From NCBI RefSeq assembly GCF_900155525.1, contig NZ_LT706951.1:321845-385844 (forward strand): a stretch of 64,000 nt of DNA, in the 5' to 3' direction. The notes beneath the pieces were generated by a model. That model saw only the letters and a list, made by a program, of their open reading frames with translations. It was not told the origin of the DNA and ran no database searches. The DNA comes from Mailhella massiliensis. GTDB lineage: Bacteria; Desulfobacterota; Desulfovibrionia; Desulfovibrionales; Desulfovibrionaceae. A program made the position numbers and the translations under genes. Shown piece after piece: positions 8,398 through 15,889 of this stretch (the first letter of the stretch is position 1; each line of letters opens with the position of its first letter).

Positions 8398-8458
8398 TCC
8401 TGTTCTTTCCTGTTATTATCCTGATCTTATCCTGATAACGTCCTGTTACCTTCCTGTT
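8398..8458 (-). repeat. Six 11-bp tandem iterons
   Basis: On the minus strand the word A(A/T)CAGGA recurs at 8458, 8447, 8436, 8425, 8414 and 8404, with steps of 11, 11, 11, 11 and 10 bases. All copies thus face the same side of the helix. The array lies in the 168-bp non-coding gap 8392-8559. This spacing is typical of initiator or repressor binding sites. Confidence 0.7.
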
Positions 8459-8559
8459 CTGTTTCCAAACGAAGGGGAAAAAACAAGCGTTTCTTGGATT
8501 ATTTTTTCATCGAAGCACAAAAAAAGGGGGCCCCTGCATAACACAGAAGCCCCCTATGG

Positions 8560-8811
8560 TTAGATGCTGTCCAGAAGGTCTAGCAATTCGCTTTCCAGTT
8601 CCGCCGCCCGTTCTTCATGGTTACGGGCCACAAGGTAGCCCAGTTCAACCTTTCGGAGTGAGACCTTTGGTACACGGCCCCGGCCTTGCGCCTTGCTTTC
8701 CGCTTCCTGCATGGCCTGATCGATCTGCTCCGCCTTTCTTGCAGCCCATGTGCGGTATTTGATTATCCGTCTTACCATCCTACATGCTTCTTCTTCCAAG
8801 TCGTCTGTCAC
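8560..8811 (-). CDS. Small element protein of unknown function
   Basis: An 83-residue basic/acidic helical protein (VTDDLEEEACRMVRRIIKYR...). The chosen start is GTG at 8811, which overlaps the TGA of the preceding gene as GTGA and follows AAGGGGGG. A longer frame reaching 8877 would overlap the upstream gene by 70 bases. The C-terminus is leucine/glutamate-rich. No family recognised. Confidence 0.55.
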   Translation of the reverse strand: MTDDLEEEACRMVRRIIKYRTWAARKAEQIDQAMQEAESKAQGRGRVPKVSLRKVELGYLVARNHEERAAELESELLDLLDSI

Positions 8812-9191
8812 AATCCCCCCTTTACAAGTTGGAGATTTTCGCGCTGTTCCGCCTGCCTCATGGCCTCCCTTACGCACGCTTCAAAGTCCGCAACCATGAT
8901 CTTCCCCTCTGTCAGGTATGTATAAAGGACGAAACCTAATGCTTGTGCCAAAGTTTCACCATATTCTTTTTGTATGGCGTTCACCTTGTCGCTAGCAATT
9001 CTTGCAGTAAGCCCCTTCAACGGCACATTATCATAGGCAACAACGCCAAGGTCTTCATCCGGCCATATGATGATAATCTGATCTTCTCCCGACTCATAGA
9101 AGATATGGTACTGCAAAAGGTAGTCTATCCGCTGTTCGTACCACGGAAGAGCCTTGTTTTGCCTCATCTGATTACCTTTGACGCACTTCAT
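8808..9191 (-). CDS. Element-encoded protein of unknown function
   Basis: A 127-residue soluble protein with a central hydrophobic strand (QIIIIWPDEDLGVVAYD) and a helical C-terminal half. The ATG at 9191 has GAGG seven bases upstream; an internal ATG at 9167 is an alternative. It is nine bases after the previous stop and coupled by GTGA to the next gene. No family recognised. Confidence 0.6.
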   Translation of the reverse strand: MKCVKGNQMRQNKALPWYEQRIDYLLQYHIFYESGEDQIIIIWPDEDLGVVAYDNVPLKGLTARIASDKVNAIQKEYGETLAQALGFVLYTYLTEGKIMVADFEACVREAMRQAEQRENLQLVKGGL

Positions 9192-9200
9192 CGTAACACC

Positions 9201-9785
9201 TCACATCTTTGATTTCAGCATATGCCACCAGCCCGTATTAGGGAAAGCCATCTCAAACAACGCACAGTGACACGCCTTGTCCGGCTGATAGAATCCGCAC
9301 ACCGCGCCATCATCCCGGACACAGTGCGGGAAAGCGTCGCAGAACTTCCGCCAGTCCGGCATACTCTTGTATTTGACCGGAGCCCCGTCCGGGAAAGCCT
9401 CGTGGACGGCGGCAATGATTTCTTCCGTGGTCATATCGTCTATGGAAAGAGATTCTTCCTTTGTCTTTTCCTGCCTTTTATCCGCCTCTTGTGTGGTATC
9501 TAAAAAGTTGCCTATTTCTGCTTTTTCCACGTGGGACAAAATCTCGTCGTTTGTCCCACGTGTGGGACAAGGCTTGTCCCGCTCTTGTCCCACACTTTGT
9601 CCCGCTTCTTTTGCTTGTCTTTTGGCTTTTATCAAGGCTAACAGGGAAAAGCCATGTTCTTTGTCCCGCTTTTTGTCCCGCACGTTGTCCCGCTTTTCCG
9701 GCGTTTGTCCCATGTCCCAGCTCTTAAGGCGTGGGACATGGGACAAAGGGCTTTCAGAAGATGAATTCTTGCCTAATTCTCTCAC
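9201..9785 (-). CDS. Element-encoded protein with internal GGGACAA iterons
   Basis: The 194-residue protein starts with GTG at 9785 overlapping the RepA stop (GTGA), so the two are probably coupled. The N-terminal 90 residues are Lys/Arg/Asp-rich with repeated RDK words, produced by the DNA repeat GGGACAA. The C-terminal half is a compact cysteine-containing domain (CDAFPHCVRDDGAVCGFYQ, then CHCALFEMAF) that may bind metal through its Cys/His residues. No family recognised. The DNA repeat may matter more than the encoded residues. Confidence 0.55.
   Translation of the reverse strand: MRELGKNSSSESPLSHVPRLKSWDMGQTPEKRDNVRDKKRDKEHGFSLLALIKAKRQAKEAGQSVGQERDKPCPTRGTNDEILSHVEKAEIGNFLDTTQEADKRQEKTKEESLSIDDMTTEEIIAAVHEAFPDGAPVKYKSMPDWRKFCDAFPHCVRDDGAVCGFYQPDKACHCALFEMAFPNTGWWHMLKSKM
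9533..9746. repeat. Cluster of eleven GGGACAA/TTGTCCC words inside a gene
   Basis: Copies at 9533, 9551, 9564, 9574, 9585, 9597, 9661, 9673, 9685, 9705 and 9740, with two more TGTCCC-type partial copies (9713, 9733). 9551-9570 is a perfect inverted repeat (TTGTCCCAC-GT-GTGGGACAA). The steps between neighbours are mostly 10-13 bases. The same word is clustered at 12917-12975. Origin iterons embedded in the replication region are the likeliest meaning. Confidence 0.65.
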
Positions 9786-11605
9786 TTACGCCCTCCATGC
9801 TTAGGCAGTTCCCCGGACTCTTCCAGCTTCTTTTTCATGCGTCCGATGGTACTCTTGGAAAGCCCTAGCTCCTCCGCAATGTCTCTTACCGTCATGCCTA
9901 GCAGGAACATTTCCTTGACGTCTGCTTCCTGCACTTCTTTCAATGGTCTGGTCTGCCAAGTATATGCGTTGTCGTGCTCTATTAACTCAGCTTCAAACGG
10001 GTCAACGTCGTTGCCAAAGATGCCACGGGCTTTTGTGAAGCGGACTTCAAACTTTGCACCCTCCCGCTCATCGTAGTCTTTAGGATGCCGTATAGCGACA
10101 ACGGCATCTAACGTATCTTCCTTGGCGGAGCTTCCGCGCTGGTCGCCGTTCTTTCCCGCGTGGTGCATCAGCAACACCGCAATCCCACGTCGGCGCAAGG
10201 AAAGGATCCATGACTGGACGGGCCTCCAATCGTCCGCACTGTTAGATTTTCCAGAGCCGATAAGGCAAGCCAGATTGTCAAGAATAACCAGTTTTACGCC
10301 GTCAAGAAACGGCTCAATTGCTCTTTGACTGGCAAGTTGTGAAAAGTCAATGTTGACGCCCAATAGCTGCTCATCAGGGGTAATAATACGCAGTTTGCTA
10401 GGGTCTGTAATGTCATAGTTGTTGCCAAGTGATAGGGCTTCTATGCGCTCCTGCAATGACTGTGCGGGCATTTCACCATCAATGAAAAGCACTGTAGCTG
10501 GTTCCGGGGCCTTCCACCTCCCGCCGAACACGTCGCCACCACAAGCAACGGCAAGTGCGATAGAAAGGGAAATGTGCGTCTTTCCTGTTCCGCGCTCCCC
10601 GAAGATCATACACAAAGATTTTTCTTGAATGACGGGCGCGAGTAGTTGCTTTCTTGGCTCGTATTTCTTGGCCATAAACTCGGCAATGTTCAAGCACCGT
10701 AGCCCCATGGGTTGATTGCCGTCCTGTATTGGTTCGGGCTTTATGGGCGTATTCCGGGGGTGTTCCATGCCCGCACGCTTGGCGCTGGCAATGGTTTTCA
10801 GCGTCTCCACCTGCCCCAGGCCGCACGCCTGCGCGGCCGCCTCTAGCCCGGCTTGAACCTCTTCTTCTGCCAGCTCACCACCTGCCACCCACCCCCACAA
10901 CCGGAAAGCGCAGGTGTTCAAAGTGGCGTTTCTGCATCCGGCCGGGCAAGTGGCCACGGCTTCAAGCTCACCTTTCAGCACGGCCAGCGCGTAGGGCGTA
11001 GCATGGCCTGAGAAGGGCTTTTTCTCTCCCTTCGGTCTGTCGCTCCAATAGGGGTTGTTCAGGGCCTCTACAAGCCACGGAGGCGCTTCCTCAATGGCTC
11101 GAAGATCCTCAACGGTATACGCGCCACCGCCGATAACCCGGCTAGGCGGCGCGATTACATAGCCAGAGCTTGCCCGCACGTCTACGTTGGGTAACCAGCC
11201 GTTAGGACTTGGCACGTCAACGCCTTCCGGTCTCTTGAAATAGAGGTGCTTCCCGCCGCTCTGACTTCTCACGACGTAGGTAGGCGGAACGCCTCCATGA
11301 GCGGCGGCCAGTTCCGCAAAGTTGGCTTCACCGTCTATGCCGTGCTTGTTGTCACAGTCGATTACCAGCAAGCCGCTAGGGCCCGTCGCAACGCCTATCA
11401 GAGCATCAGGCCATTGCCCCCACCACTTGCGGATTTTGTCAGGATTGGCAGACGCATCATAGAAGCTGTTCTTTGTGAGCGGGGCCTTTGCCTTGAATCG
11501 TTCCTTCCCGTCTTCGTCAAGAACGGCCTGCGGCCTACAGGGCAGGACGTGCCAGCCGCGCTTGGCGTATTCCAACGCCTGTTCCAAAAGGAAGTTTTCG
11601 CTCAT
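9782..11605 (-). CDS. Primase-polymerase/RepA-type helicase replication protein
   Basis: The 607-residue protein has an N-terminal archaeo-eukaryotic-type primase-polymerase domain (residues about 8-185; catalytic region LLVIDCDNKHG and SGGKHLYFKRP), a middle RecA/RepA-like ATPase (Walker A in FGERGTGKTHIS, Walker B-like VKLVILDNLACL, and LLMHHAGKNGDQRGSS), and a C-terminal helix-turn-helix (MTVRDIAEELGLSKSTIGRM). This architecture belongs to replication proteins of phage satellites and integrative plasmids. The ATG at 11605 overlaps the stop of the small gene upstream. Near it lie the iteron clusters expected of an origin. Confidence 0.85.
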   Translation of the reverse strand: MSENFLLEQALEYAKRGWHVLPCRPQAVLDEDGKERFKAKAPLTKNSFYDASANPDKIRKWWGQWPDALIGVATGPSGLLVIDCDNKHGIDGEANFAELAAAHGGVPPTYVVRSQSGGKHLYFKRPEGVDVPSPNGWLPNVDVRASSGYVIAPPSRVIGGGAYTVEDLRAIEEAPPWLVEALNNPYWSDRPKGEKKPFSGHATPYALAVLKGELEAVATCPAGCRNATLNTCAFRLWGWVAGGELAEEEVQAGLEAAAQACGLGQVETLKTIASAKRAGMEHPRNTPIKPEPIQDGNQPMGLRCLNIAEFMAKKYEPRKQLLAPVIQEKSLCMIFGERGTGKTHISLSIALAVACGGDVFGGRWKAPEPATVLFIDGEMPAQSLQERIEALSLGNNYDITDPSKLRIITPDEQLLGVNIDFSQLASQRAIEPFLDGVKLVILDNLACLIGSGKSNSADDWRPVQSWILSLRRRGIAVLLMHHAGKNGDQRGSSAKEDTLDAVVAIRHPKDYDEREGAKFEVRFTKARGIFGNDVDPFEAELIEHDNAYTWQTRPLKEVQEADVKEMFLLGMTVRDIAEELGLSKSTIGRMKKKLEESGELPKHGGRK

Positions 11606-11772
11606 TCCCCGCCCCCTATCATCTGTTCAATGTTCACGCCATTGCGGGCAAGGTCCGCGTCCTTTCCGTTCTGCCAATCGAACAGGCACAGGACCGCCAC
11701 AAGCTCGATCAGGATAAGGGCTGTACCAAGTATCAGCTTGCCGCGTTCGGAGAGTTTCAGAAGGCTACGCAT
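11602..11772 (-). CDS. 56-residue single-span membrane protein nested between two genes
   Basis: The frame opens with ATG at 11772 inside the end of the preceding gene and closes with a TGA that overlaps the RepA ATG (ATGA). It encodes a 56-residue protein with a basic start (MRSLLKLSERGK), one hydrophobic helix (LILGTALILIELVAVLCLF) and an acidic tail. Overlaps on both sides, in phase with the operon's coupling pattern, support translation. The topology resembles small phage membrane proteins such as holins or inhibitors. Function is unknown. Confidence 0.6.
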   Translation of the reverse strand: MRSLLKLSERGKLILGTALILIELVAVLCLFDWQNGKDADLARNGVNIEQMIGGGE

Positions 11773-12202
11773 GGCGCACCCCCTTCACCTGATCGACGAA
11801 CACGGCCACGGGCAGAAGTGGGCGCAAGGCGGCGTCCATACGCTCAAAGGCGCGGTAGAGGGGTTCCCGGACTTCTGTTTCCTCTTTGAGCCTATCGCCG
11901 ATCTTCCAAAGCCCGGCTTCTCCGTCCATGGTAAGCAAGTCGGTAAACTCATGGGGAAGGCCGCCTATCAGCTCTTGGCGCATGGCGTCCAGTCTGGCCG
12001 CTTCGTCAAGGGTACGGCTACGGAAGTCCCGCAAAGCAAGGGCATACTTTTGCAACGCTTCAACACGGGTCATGACCTCCGGGGAAGGACAGTCAGGCGC
12101 ACATGGCTTGCAAGGACGATCCGAAGGAACGACGGCGGGGATGTTGGTGTTGTGGGATTGGGGACGACGGGGAATGCGACGGACGATTGTCAGTTTAGGC
12201 AT
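11765..12202 (-). CDS. Element-encoded protein of unknown function
   Basis: A 145-residue soluble protein. The N-terminus is basic and contains a short Cys-rich stretch (RPCKPCAPDCPSPEV), followed by a long helical domain. No signal peptide, no family recognised. It is followed by the nested 56-residue membrane protein with an eight-base overlap. Confidence 0.6.
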   Translation of the reverse strand: MPKLTIVRRIPRRPQSHNTNIPAVVPSDRPCKPCAPDCPSPEVMTRVEALQKYALALRDFRSRTLDEAARLDAMRQELIGGLPHEFTDLLTMDGEAGLWKIGDRLKEETEVREPLYRAFERMDAALRPLLPVAVFVDQVKGVRHA

Positions 12203-12205
12203 GAC

Positions 12206-12619
12206 TTAACCTCGTGTAATTTTTGAAGTTTCATAGGTGGTCACTGTTTCAAAGAGCGCAAAAAAGGCCGGGAGCTCAAAAGCGTACACGAACGCCGCAC
12301 ATATTCCCCCTAAGGGTATTGTATTAGTGCACTCCCGGCCATGAAGGGCCGTAAACACGCTATGCTTTTCAGGTGCATAGACGCAATAAAAAATGCCAGT
12401 GTTGAGGCTCCGGCTTGCCTTCGTGTATGAGTTTTGAAGCTCAGGACTTACCATGCCAGCAGGGCGGCCATGAGTCAAGAGTTCTTGCGTAAAAAGACGG
12501 AAAGTGTTACTTTTCTTTTCAGGCGTAACACCGCTCTTGCAATAAGGCCTTTTGATTACCTTTGCCGTTGCCCCCGCCGTGCTCACCATGGCGGGGGCCT
12601 TTGTGTATGCGCTATTCAA
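12206..12619 (-). CDS. Possible Ash/Icd-like satellite protein
   Basis: A 137-residue frame starting with TTG at 12619 that overlaps the alpA stop. The N-terminal third crosses a strong GC hairpin (12570-12598), so the true start may be internal. The C-terminal part (GIFYCVYAPEKHSVFTALHG...IPLGGICAAFVYAFELP) has the look of the short regulatory proteins that follow alpA in P4-like satellites. I cannot confirm a family. It ends four bases before the next ATG, which supports translation. Confidence 0.4.
   Translation of the reverse strand: MNSAYTKAPAMVSTAGATAKVIKRPYCKSGVTPEKKSNTFRLFTQELLTHGRPAGMVSPELQNSYTKASRSLNTGIFYCVYAPEKHSVFTALHGRECTNTIPLGGICAAFVYAFELPAFFALFETVTTYETSKITRG
12570..12598. other. 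Strong hairpin downstream of alpA
   Basis: GCCCCCGCC and GGCGGGGGC form a 9-bp stem with an 11-base loop. There is no long T run, so it may be an attenuator, an RNA-stability or phage-type regulatory RNA structure rather than a terminator. Confidence 0.5.
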
Positions 12620-12812
12620 CAGGGGCGGCCTCCTCAGTCAGAAGGCCACGGCTGCGCAGGAACTCCCGCACATCCGAATCAGACCACCTTGTACACTTGG
12701 CGGAAAGACGCTTGCCCTTAGGTAGAATTCCCTGCCTAGCCCATCGGCGGACACTGTTCGTCTTTACCCGGCACAGTTCCGCAATCTCAGAAGCAGAGTA
12801 AAGCTTTTCCAT
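12612..12812 (-). CDS. AlpA-family DNA-binding regulator/excisionase
   Basis: A 66-residue winged-helix/MerR-like protein (SASEIAELCRVKTNSVRRWA, then WSDSDVREFL) of the AlpA/HTH_17 type. In P4-like elements such proteins activate integrase or act as excisionase-like factors. The ATG at 12812 lies inside an operator-like inverted repeat (12812-12843), which suggests autoregulation. It heads the element's minus-strand operon. Confidence 0.85.
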   Translation of the reverse strand: MEKLYSASEIAELCRVKTNSVRRWARQGILPKGKRLSAKCTRWSDSDVREFLRSRGLLTEEAAPVE

Positions 12813-12892
12813 AAGCTAACCTCACACAGCTTAGCATGAGGTTTTATGCAAGCCCTACGTATGCAAAAATGCCCCATGCGATACTTTTGCAT
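12812..12892 (-). promoter_or_regulatory. Operator/promoter region of the element's main operon
   Basis: Three nested inverted repeats: TAAGCT/AGCTTA (12812-12817, 12828-12833), AACCTCA/TGAGGTT (12818-12824, 12837-12843) and ATGCAAAA/TTTTGCAT (12861-12868, 12885-12892). A TTGCAT hexamer on the minus strand falls in the middle. AlpA or a repressor is the likely ligand. Confidence 0.55.
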
Positions 12893-12915
12893 GAGGCATA
12901 TCATGTTGGGGGTAT

Positions 12916-12975
12916 GGGGACACAAGGGGACACTATGGGGACAGGCATAGGGACAAGGTTGTCCCTATATGTCCC
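12916..12975. repeat. Second GGGACA iteron cluster
   Basis: Four direct GGGACA words begin at 12917, 12927, 12938 and 12950, followed by two inverted copies (TTGTCCC at 12959, TGTCCC at 12970). It straddles the stop codon of the gene at 12933-13646. The core word is the same as in the 9533-9746 cluster. Confidence 0.65.
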
Positions 12976-13646
12976 TCTTTTTTGTCTTTTCGCTGTCTCC
13001 ACTTTTTTACGGCTTCGGAGTCCTTCCCTTCACCGTCATAAAGCAGCGCGTCCGCCGTCGTATAGGAAAAGCCGTCTCCCTTTAAGGCTTCACGGATAAC
13101 ATCATCCGGTATTCCTTGCTCTTCCAGTTCCAGAACATACCGCCAAAAGGTGCGCAAACGTGGGGTCTTTCCGCCCGGTAGAGCGTTTTCCAGTTCCGCT
13201 ACTCTTTCCCTGAGTGTGTCGTTTTCTGCTTTGTAACCGGCAAGGGTGGTTTCCAGTTGGTTGATAAAGTCTTTGCAAATAGCAAGAGAGTCTTCCAGTT
13301 CTGCAATATGTGCTAGTTTTGGATCAGGCTTCTTAGGATGAAGGAAGTTTCTGATTTCATCAATAATAGGCAATATTTCACTTTTGAGGAAAACAATATC
13401 GTCTAACGGCTCAAAGTTTTTACAATTGTCATTCATAAAAAAGCGATAATCTATAACAACAACAGAATCTTCCTTTCTTTCAATTATTTTAAAAATATGT
13501 ATTTTTCCTTCAAGTTGTGAAGAATGAAGCCAAAAAGCGTATGATCTCTTTGACGCATCTTGGCTATTTTGTACTTTTTCATCAATAAGCCAGTCTAAAT
13601 CTTGAATAAAAAGAACATTAGAATATGAAAAAGTATGTGTAGCCAT
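12933..13646 (-). CDS. A/T-rich cargo protein with coiled coil, unknown function
   Basis: The 237-residue protein starts with ATG at 13646, sharing one base with the integrase stop (TAATG), after GGGGAG. Residues 1-110 form an alpha/beta domain (HTFSYSNVLFIQDLDWLIDEK...); residues about 115-165 are coiled coil (LEDSLAICKDFINQLETTLA); the C-terminal part is a helical, basic domain. Codons in 13300-13640 are far richer in A/T than in neighbouring genes, suggesting separate acquisition. Position beside the integrase is where satellites often carry accessory genes such as defence genes. No family recognised. Confidence 0.6.
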   Translation of the reverse strand: MATHTFSYSNVLFIQDLDWLIDEKVQNSQDASKRSYAFWLHSSQLEGKIHIFKIIERKEDSVVVIDYRFFMNDNCKNFEPLDDIVFLKSEILPIIDEIRNFLHPKKPDPKLAHIAELEDSLAICKDFINQLETTLAGYKAENDTLRERVAELENALPGGKTPRLRTFWRYVLELEEQGIPDDVIREALKGDGFSYTTADALLYDGEGKDSEAVKKWRQRKDKKEGHIGTTLSLCLSP

Positions 13647-14282
13647 TACTCCCCACTTCTCAGCTTGTCGCACAAGTCCGCCCAATCCTGCATGAGCTTC
13701 CTGCGTTGTGGCAGATAAGCGGCGGCATTGTAGGCGCGCCGCACCTTGTTCAGTTCGATATGGGCAAGTTGCCGCTCTATCACGTCGGGGCCTGCCATTT
13801 CCCTAATATTCATTGTCGTTGACGCGCTCCCCCGGAAGCCGTGAATGGTCATTTCATCCTTGCCATAGCCAAGGCGACGCAAGGCGGAAAGCATGGCCTC
13901 CCCTGTGATAATGCCGTCCTTTGAACGACTGGAATAAAAGACGTGCTCTTTATCGCCTGTGAACCTTTGGAGTTCCTTGAACAAGGGTACAACTTGCCGT
14001 GCCAAGGGTACGACGTGCTCCGCCTTGTGGCCTTTTCGGCCCTTCATATCCTGTGCGGGAATAATCCATTGTGGGGAATCGCCCTCTAACTGGATATCCG
14101 CCCATTTGGCCTTGCGCAATTCAACGCTTCTCACAAACAGATAGGGAACCAGGCGCAGGGCGTAGGCCACGGATGGATCATTCCCCCAGTAGGTTTCTAT
14201 ATCGCGCAAGAGTTGTCCGAACCGCTTAGGGTCATGAATGGCCGGTCGATGAGTTTCCGGCGGCTTTGGAGCCAGCACCCTA

Positions 14283-15114
14283 GGCTCAGGACTCATTACT
14301 TGCCAAAAGGATAAGAAGTTCTTATTGTCGGCATAGGGAGGATGCCATGAAGGAACTTTTTTATCTTTCTCATGAACAGATTGCTCGTATCAAACGCTAC
14401 TTTCCACGTTCCCATGGCATTCCGAGAGTCGATGACAGACGTGTCATCAGCGGCATTATCTATGTCATCAAGCACGGCCTGCAATGGAAAGATGCTCCGC
14501 GCGAGTATGGACCATACAAAACTCTCTACAATCGTTTTATCCGCTGGAGCCGATTGGGTGTCTTTAACAGGATTTTTGCGGAGCTTGTTGAGCAAAACGG
14601 CTCCACAACACGCTTGATGATTGATGCCACACATCTCAAGGCACACAGGACAGCAGCAAGTTTGCTGAAAAAAGGGGCCTTTCCCGATGTATCGGACGCA
14701 CAAAAGGCGGCCTGAATTCAAAACTCCACGCTGTCTGCAATGCCTTCGGTCAACCGTTGGCCTTCCATCTGTCCGGCGGTCAGGTGAGCGATTACAAAGG
14801 CGCTGCTGTCCTGCTTGATACTCTGCCGCAGGCCGGGGAGCTTCTGGCGGATAGAGGCTATGATGCCGACTGGTTTCGTCATGCCTTGTCCCGTAAAGGA
14901 ATCACGCCGTGCATTCCCGGCAGACACAGCCGAAAAACTCCGGTGGTCTATGACAAGGAGGTTTATAAGCAGCGGCACAAGATAGAAATCATGTTTGGCC
15001 GACTCAAGGATTGGCGCAGAATAGCCATGCGTTATGACCGTTGTGCACACACGTTCTTTTCGGCCATTTGTCTCGCTGCCATTGTCATCTTTTATATTTA
15101 ATGAGTCCTGAACC
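14283..15114 (+). mobile_element. IS5-family insertion sequence, copy B (complete)
   Basis: An 832-bp element with ends GGCTCAGGACTCATTA (left) and the inverted GGTTCAGGACTCATTA (right, one mismatch). The target duplication is TA (14281-14282 and 15115-15116), or CTA if the boundary is moved by one base; both fit the IS427/IS1031 branch of IS5. It carries two overlapping frames of one transposase and interrupts the integrase. Confidence 0.9.
14347..15101 (+). CDS. IS5-family transposase, -1 frameshift fusion of two frames
   Basis: Frame A (14347-14715, 122 residues) contains the DUF4096-type N-terminal domain and the first catalytic Asp (LMIDATHLKAHR). Frame B, one base back, is open to 15101 and contains the second Asp (DRGYDADW) and the YKQRHKIEIMFGR block with the catalytic Glu. 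Six A followed by GGGG at 14668-14677 is the probable slip site; the fused frame then reads IGRTKGGLNSKLHAV, conserved in the family. The element seems intact, so it may still be mobile. Confidence 0.85.
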
Positions 15115-15830
15115 TAAGCCGTGCAACAGGATTGACCGGGATAATCCTTGCATCGTCAACGGCATAATCGAAAATGCGAGTCAGATAGCCTTGCAGTCTG
15201 TGCGCTATGTTGGAACTTCTCTTTTCCACGTCCTGCAAGAGGTCGGCCACTTCATGCCGTGAGATATCGGCCACGGGCTTGTTTCCCAGAACGGGGAACA
15301 CATCCTTTTTGAGACGGGATAAAACAGTCTGTTTTTCGTGCTCCAAGTTGTCCTTTTGGTACTTTTCCCACCACTCCAAGGAAACAACTTGCAGAGTCTT
15401 TTCCCTGCGCAGGTTTTCAAGCCTTTCCGATTCTTCCCGTTGTTGTTTTTCTTCGTTTGGGTCTATTCCCTGCGCCAACAGGGCATTGATACGGTCTCTT
15501 TCCCGGCGGGCCTGCAAGAGCGATATTTCAGGGTATGGGCCTATCGTGTAGGACTTGTTGCCAGCATCCCAGATCATACGAAAGACTTTCTTACCACTTG
15601 GGGAGACAAACACCGCTAGACGATCTCCAAGATTTTTCTTGTACCGTGCGGCCTTTGGTTTCAATCCGGCAATGTAGGAATCCGTTATCCTTTTGGGCTT
15701 GTTTTCGCCTGCCATGCGTCAACCTCTGAGCGGTAAAAAGGGTACGGGGAATTTCCGTGCCCTTGAGGGTACCCTTAAATTTAGGTTTAGCAAAGGGTAC
15801 TATGGTATCGCATGGTATCCTATGAAAAGG

Positions 15831-15872
15831 TAAAAAAGAAGGCTTTTCAATAGGTTGGTATCGAAAAGCCTT
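15831..15872 (-). terminator. Replacement terminator for tRNA-Glu, supplied by the element
   Basis: AAGGCTTTTC (15839-15848) pairs with GAAAAGCCTT (15863-15872), followed on the minus strand by CTTTTTTA. It lies 18 bases after the tRNA 3' end and takes the place of the displaced terminator at 6373-6417. Confidence 0.75.
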
Positions 15873-15889
15873 GCATAGAATATTTTTTT

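Larger units (their letters stand above)
13646..15715 (-). pseudogene. P4-type tyrosine integrase, split by IS copy B
   Basis: The N-terminal part (15715-15116) has the DUF4102/arm-binding domain (RITDSYIAGLKPKAARYKK) and the core-binding domain, ending NPVARLR. The C-terminal part (14282-13646) has the catalytic domain: Arg in RSVELRKAKW, HGFR with its His and Arg, and a C-terminal Tyr region (AYNAAAYLPQRR). Removing 14283-15114 and one TA restores a continuous frame NPVARLR-VLAPKPPE of about 413 residues, the usual length. The insertion lies between core-binding and catalytic domains, so both fragments should be inactive alone. Confidence 0.9.

Noticed and set aside
8398..8458. CRISPR array with 11-bp period
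   Set aside because: Period far too short for repeat-spacer units; better explained as iterons.
9533..9746. CRISPR-like array suggested by the repeated TTGTCCC
   Set aside because: Repeats are only 7 bases, occur in both orientations, have no regular spacers, and lie in a coding frame; no cas genes are present.
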